Below are positions 61,254 through 64,000 of a stretch of 64,000 nt of DNA, in pieces. Below the pieces are notes generated by a model. That model had not been told where the DNA came from, did no database searches, and worked only from the letters and a program-made list of their open reading frames with translations. A program made the translations under genes and the position numbers. This DNA comes from Cryptomeria japonica (lineage: Eukaryota; Streptophyta; Pinopsida; Cupressales; Cupressaceae), in the NCBI RefSeq assembly GCF_030272615.1, contig NW_026729144.1, forward strand, positions 111,462 through 175,461, read 5' to 3'. Positions within the stretch are counted from its first letter, which is position 1. Every line of letters begins with the position of its first letter.

Positions 61254-61713
61254 TGTGAGGGTTTCAAGCAGATCCGAAGCAAATATGAACTAACAATTAT
61301 ATGCAGATTTAAATACAAAAGATAAAGAAATAAAACAGGACATAGATAACACAGAGATTTAACGTGGTTCACCCAGAATGGGTTACGTCCACCATACACA
61401 GCCGTCCAATCTTTCTTATTATCCAGCAAAAATAGTACATCAACCTTCCAATTCCTTAAGCATCCCAGCCGCTTATAACATGCGTTTTTAGGGCAACAAA
61501 CAAAGTCGGCCTTTTTTAGGGTTTTATTACAATGTTGGTTTTCATCAACAAAAAAAACGGCAAAAAAAATTTTCTCGAGGGCTGCCGCCCCCAAACCCCC
61601 GCTTTCTCGGGGGCTGCCGCCCCCGAACCCCTGCCCGGGGCCCGGCCCCGGACCCCGGCGAGGATACGTGCTGAGTGTATAGTACTTTGTTGATCAGTCG
61701 CCACATTTCAACA
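61254..61713 (-). repeat. 5' LTR of the copia element
   Basis: 460 bp, near-identical to 56666-57130, with the same GC-rich palindromic stretch at about 61575-61660. Confidence 0.9.
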
Positions 61714-62640
61714 GGATATGCTCTTGAACCTCCACAAGATCCAGTTTGAGCTTCTCTATAGCTTTGAAGATGTTGCCAAAAGTGGATTTATTCCAGCATT
61801 GAATATTAGACTTAACATTGGAGAGCTTCTTGTCTATATGAAACATAGTCATTTCCTGGATATCAATATTCCACCACTCCAAAATTTTATCTTGGATTTT
61901 CGGGGCCATTAGCCACATTTTCTCAAATTTGAAGGGGTATGCCTTTCTTACAGACAACGAAGAGACTGAGAGGCAGATGGGAAATTGATCTGATCCAAGA
62001 TGGGCTAAGGCATTGAGTTTGCAGGAGGACATCTAGAGCCAATCTGAAGAGATAAGATCCTCCCCATTGCGTCTGTTGGACCAGGTGAATTTGGCCCCAA
62101 TAAGATCAAGATCTAAAAGGCTCAAAGAGTTGATCATGTCAGCCAAGTGTTGTCTACTATCAATAGAAATAGGTATACCACTAGATTTTTCTAGATTAGA
62201 AAGAGGGGTATTGTAATCACACAGAAGGATCCATTTCTCATTAGGGAAGAGAGATCTGGCAAGGCAAATGGAAGACCATAAAGATTTCCTAGTTCATCTC
62301 CCATTAGGAGCATAGATGTTGGAAATGATCCAGGAGGATCCATCTTTAAGATTAAAGAATATAGTAGCAATGTGATTGGGAGAAGAGAGAACCACCTTAG
62401 CACATAGGATTTCTAGATTCCAAAGGATGGTGATACCTCTTGAAGCACCATCAGCATCCACACAGTGAACACCACAATCTCCAAAAATTGCCAGTTTGAG
62501 TTTTTCCACTTTACTAGGCATTTTCATTTCTTGGACAAGACATATATCAGGCTTGTGATCTCTGGCCAAATTAGATAGAAGGTCATGCTTATGGGGGTGG
62601 TTTAATTCCCTTATATTCCATTCAATGACCTTCATTTTGC
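61714..62640 (-). pseudogene. LINE ORF2 5' part: endonuclease, decayed
   Basis: Starts MKVIEWNIRELNHPHKH at 62635, with the catalytic-region Asn (WNIRELN) and Glu (LVQEMKM) of the L1-type endonuclease. FTWSNRRNGE follows near 62080 and a SDQFPI block (the SDH-type motif) near 61980. The frame continues towards the reverse transcriptase through WNKSTFGNIF (about 61790) to 61714, where the copia element is inserted. There is a frame change near 62300 and a stop near 62033. Across the insertion the frame joins 56665 when one GGATA copy is removed. Confidence 0.85.
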
Positions 62641-64000
62641 ATGAGGGGGGGATCCCATCCCCATTTATGGTAATGTTCTCTGAGCTCCATCTGCAATGGC
62701 AACCTGACTCTATATATCTCTGCTAACTGCATTATAAGGTCTCCCCATCCCCCTTGAATCTGACCCATAGTCCGCTCTTTGTCTATTTCTGGTTAAGACC
62801 CCTCCAGGAGTTGGGGTGAATTGGTCAATAGGGGAGTTCCTTCTTCTATTTTTGGGCTTGACGTCAATAAAAGGAGCCGTGTCCTCATGAGGGGGATCCT
62901 GCAAGGGGTAGGTCTAGGGATTTAACTTAGAAGTGTTATCCATATCAACAATAAACTGAATGAGAATATCCTAGGCAGATCCAGTAGAGGTTGGGGAAAC
63001 CTTGTCAAAGCGGGGGACATTCACAATAGAGGGATCCCCAACAATCTCAACAGTTTCCGAGTTGTTCGAGTCAAGGTCAGTGGGAATGATTGGCTCAGGT
63101 CTAGAGCCAACCAAATCATAGCCCAAAATAGTCGAGGAAGGCTCTGTGGCCAGGGCATCCTTCATTTCTAAGAGCGGCTCAATCCTTTTTCTCCATTCCT
63201 TCTTTGGCTTAGACGGGCATTGCCTGGCCCAGTGACCAGCTTTTTTGCAGTGGAAACATGCAAAGGGGATGGATTCATACTCTAGTTTTTGCACCCATCT
63301 GCAGAGATTGGAGAAAATATCTACCTCAGAAGGTAGGTTTGAAGACTGTTTGACACTAACACATAGTCTGGCATAGACCAGACATCTTTTTGCTGCAGTC
63401 ATTGGGTCGACTGAGATTAGATCCCCAAAACAGGAAGCAATACCTGCAAAAATTTCTTCTCCCTAGAACAGGTAAACCTGGCAGTCTGACCCACATAGAG
63501 GCTTCATTACATTCCCATTCTAACCTAGATAGGGGCTTCATTACATTCCCAGACTTTGGGATTAAAACCTGGTTCCCATTTTTAAGGGCTAGCAAAGCTT
63601 TTCTTGGCATCCAAGGACCTCCCACTAGAACAGATCAAAAATCTTCTTCACAAGAGAATGAAAAGGAGAAGAAGCCACCAACCATAGCCACAACATCAAT
63701 TTGACCTTTACCTTTCCATTTCCTTGCCACCCAGAAATGAACAACCTCAATATTTGGGTGTGGGCCGATAAATTTTCCAACCGAGACTAAATTCATATGA
63801 GCCATATTCTGATCTAAAATACTATCCAGAATGGACATGGAGAAAGTGCCAAAGTCTCGATCCACCTTATGCACTACCAACAAAAATGGCCTTGCCTTTA
63901 AGATTTGTTGAAAAAAGAGAGGCCCATTTCTTGTTGCATTCCATAGAGGGAATCTTATTATTGGGGCCCTCAACCTCACCAGTTTTGTCGAAGGTGACAA
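62641..64000 (-). pseudogene. LINE ORF1: DUF4283-like RNA-binding region and CCHC knuckle
   Basis: Partial at the window edge. The frame at 63635-64000 contains WVARKWKGKGQIDV and ends SFSCEEDF, as in the DUF4283 region of plant LINE ORF1 proteins. A second frame (63356-63625) carries ASMWVRLPGLPV, another hallmark of that region. A third (62971-63402) holds the zinc knuckle CFHCKKAGHWARQC (about 63215-63260) and a polar tail. At least two frame changes are needed. The last 230 bases (62641-62900) include a further polar open stretch and then the ORF2 start. Confidence 0.8.

Larger units (their letters stand above)
56666..61713 (-). mobile_element. Nearly complete Ty1/copia retrotransposon
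   Basis: 5,048 bp on the minus strand, inserted in LINE ORF2 and flanked by GGATA at 56661-56665 and 61714-61718. LTRs at 56666-57130 and 61254-61713 run TGTTGAAATG...CTCACA on the coding strand and differ at few positions, so the insertion is the youngest event seen here. The primer-binding site TGGTATCAAAGCGAGG next to the right-hand (5') LTR fits initiator tRNA-Met. A purine-rich tract (AGTGGGAGAT) precedes the left-hand (3') LTR. Removing the element restores the LINE reading frame. Confidence 0.93.

Noticed and set aside
1..64000. tRNA, rRNA, snRNA or miRNA genes
   Set aside because: No cloverleaf with A/B boxes, rRNA core or other diagnostic RNA motif was found by eye; a covariance-model scan would be needed to exclude small ones.

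Overview
This is nuclear DNA of a seed plant, most probably a gymnosperm such as a conifer. That placement is an inference from the near-total occupation by old, nested plant retroelements (Ty1/copia, Ty3/gypsy, plant LINEs with a CCHC ORF1 and an RNase H tail), the low gene content and the AT-rich, CpG-poor background. No prokaryotic or organellar gene, rRNA or tRNA was recognised. The only candidate for a non-transposon gene is a small two-exon lysine-rich gene at 14894-15336.

Layout. 1-12690: a decayed plus-strand LINE (endonuclease, reverse transcriptase, RNase H), split near 4165 by about 7.5 kb of non-coding and LTR-like sequence. 12691-17689: mostly non-coding DNA with one frameshifted unknown ORF and the small lysine-rich gene. 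17690-43985: one copy of a local duplicated segment, cut up by three insertions: a Ty3/gypsy 3' fragment with a 3.5-kb LTR (about 18066-21662), a 19.5-kb compound Ty3/gypsy element (21848-41345) and a 2.1-kb insertion carrying a decayed minus-strand gene (41726-43864). 44925-47230: the second copy of that segment, free of these three insertions, which therefore acts as an empty-site reference. 47223-54800: AT-rich dispersed repeats and a three-copy tandem array of a 658-bp unit built from about 22-bp submonomers. 53240-64000: LINE remnants on the minus strand, one of them split by a nearly intact Ty1/copia element (56666-61713) with a clean GGATA target-site duplication.

The most interesting part is the compound gypsy element. 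Two internal regions (A and B) are joined through a shared LTR. Both encode Gag, a zinc knuckle and an aspartic protease, then jump to the C-terminal tail of integrase, with no reverse transcriptase, RNase H or integrase core, so the family is probably mobilised in trans. Its 5' leader carries two clusters of a GCGTCTGTG-like 9-mer spaced 18-22 bp apart. Its long 3' region in A carries an antisense plant-mobile-domain gene of 635 codons in one unbroken frame (10 nonsense codons, no frameshift). Just upstream of that gene's start lies an array of eight hairpin-forming repeats whose stems change in a compensatory way while the loop stays constant. I regard this hairpin array plus antisense gene as the best candidate for an undescribed system in the window.
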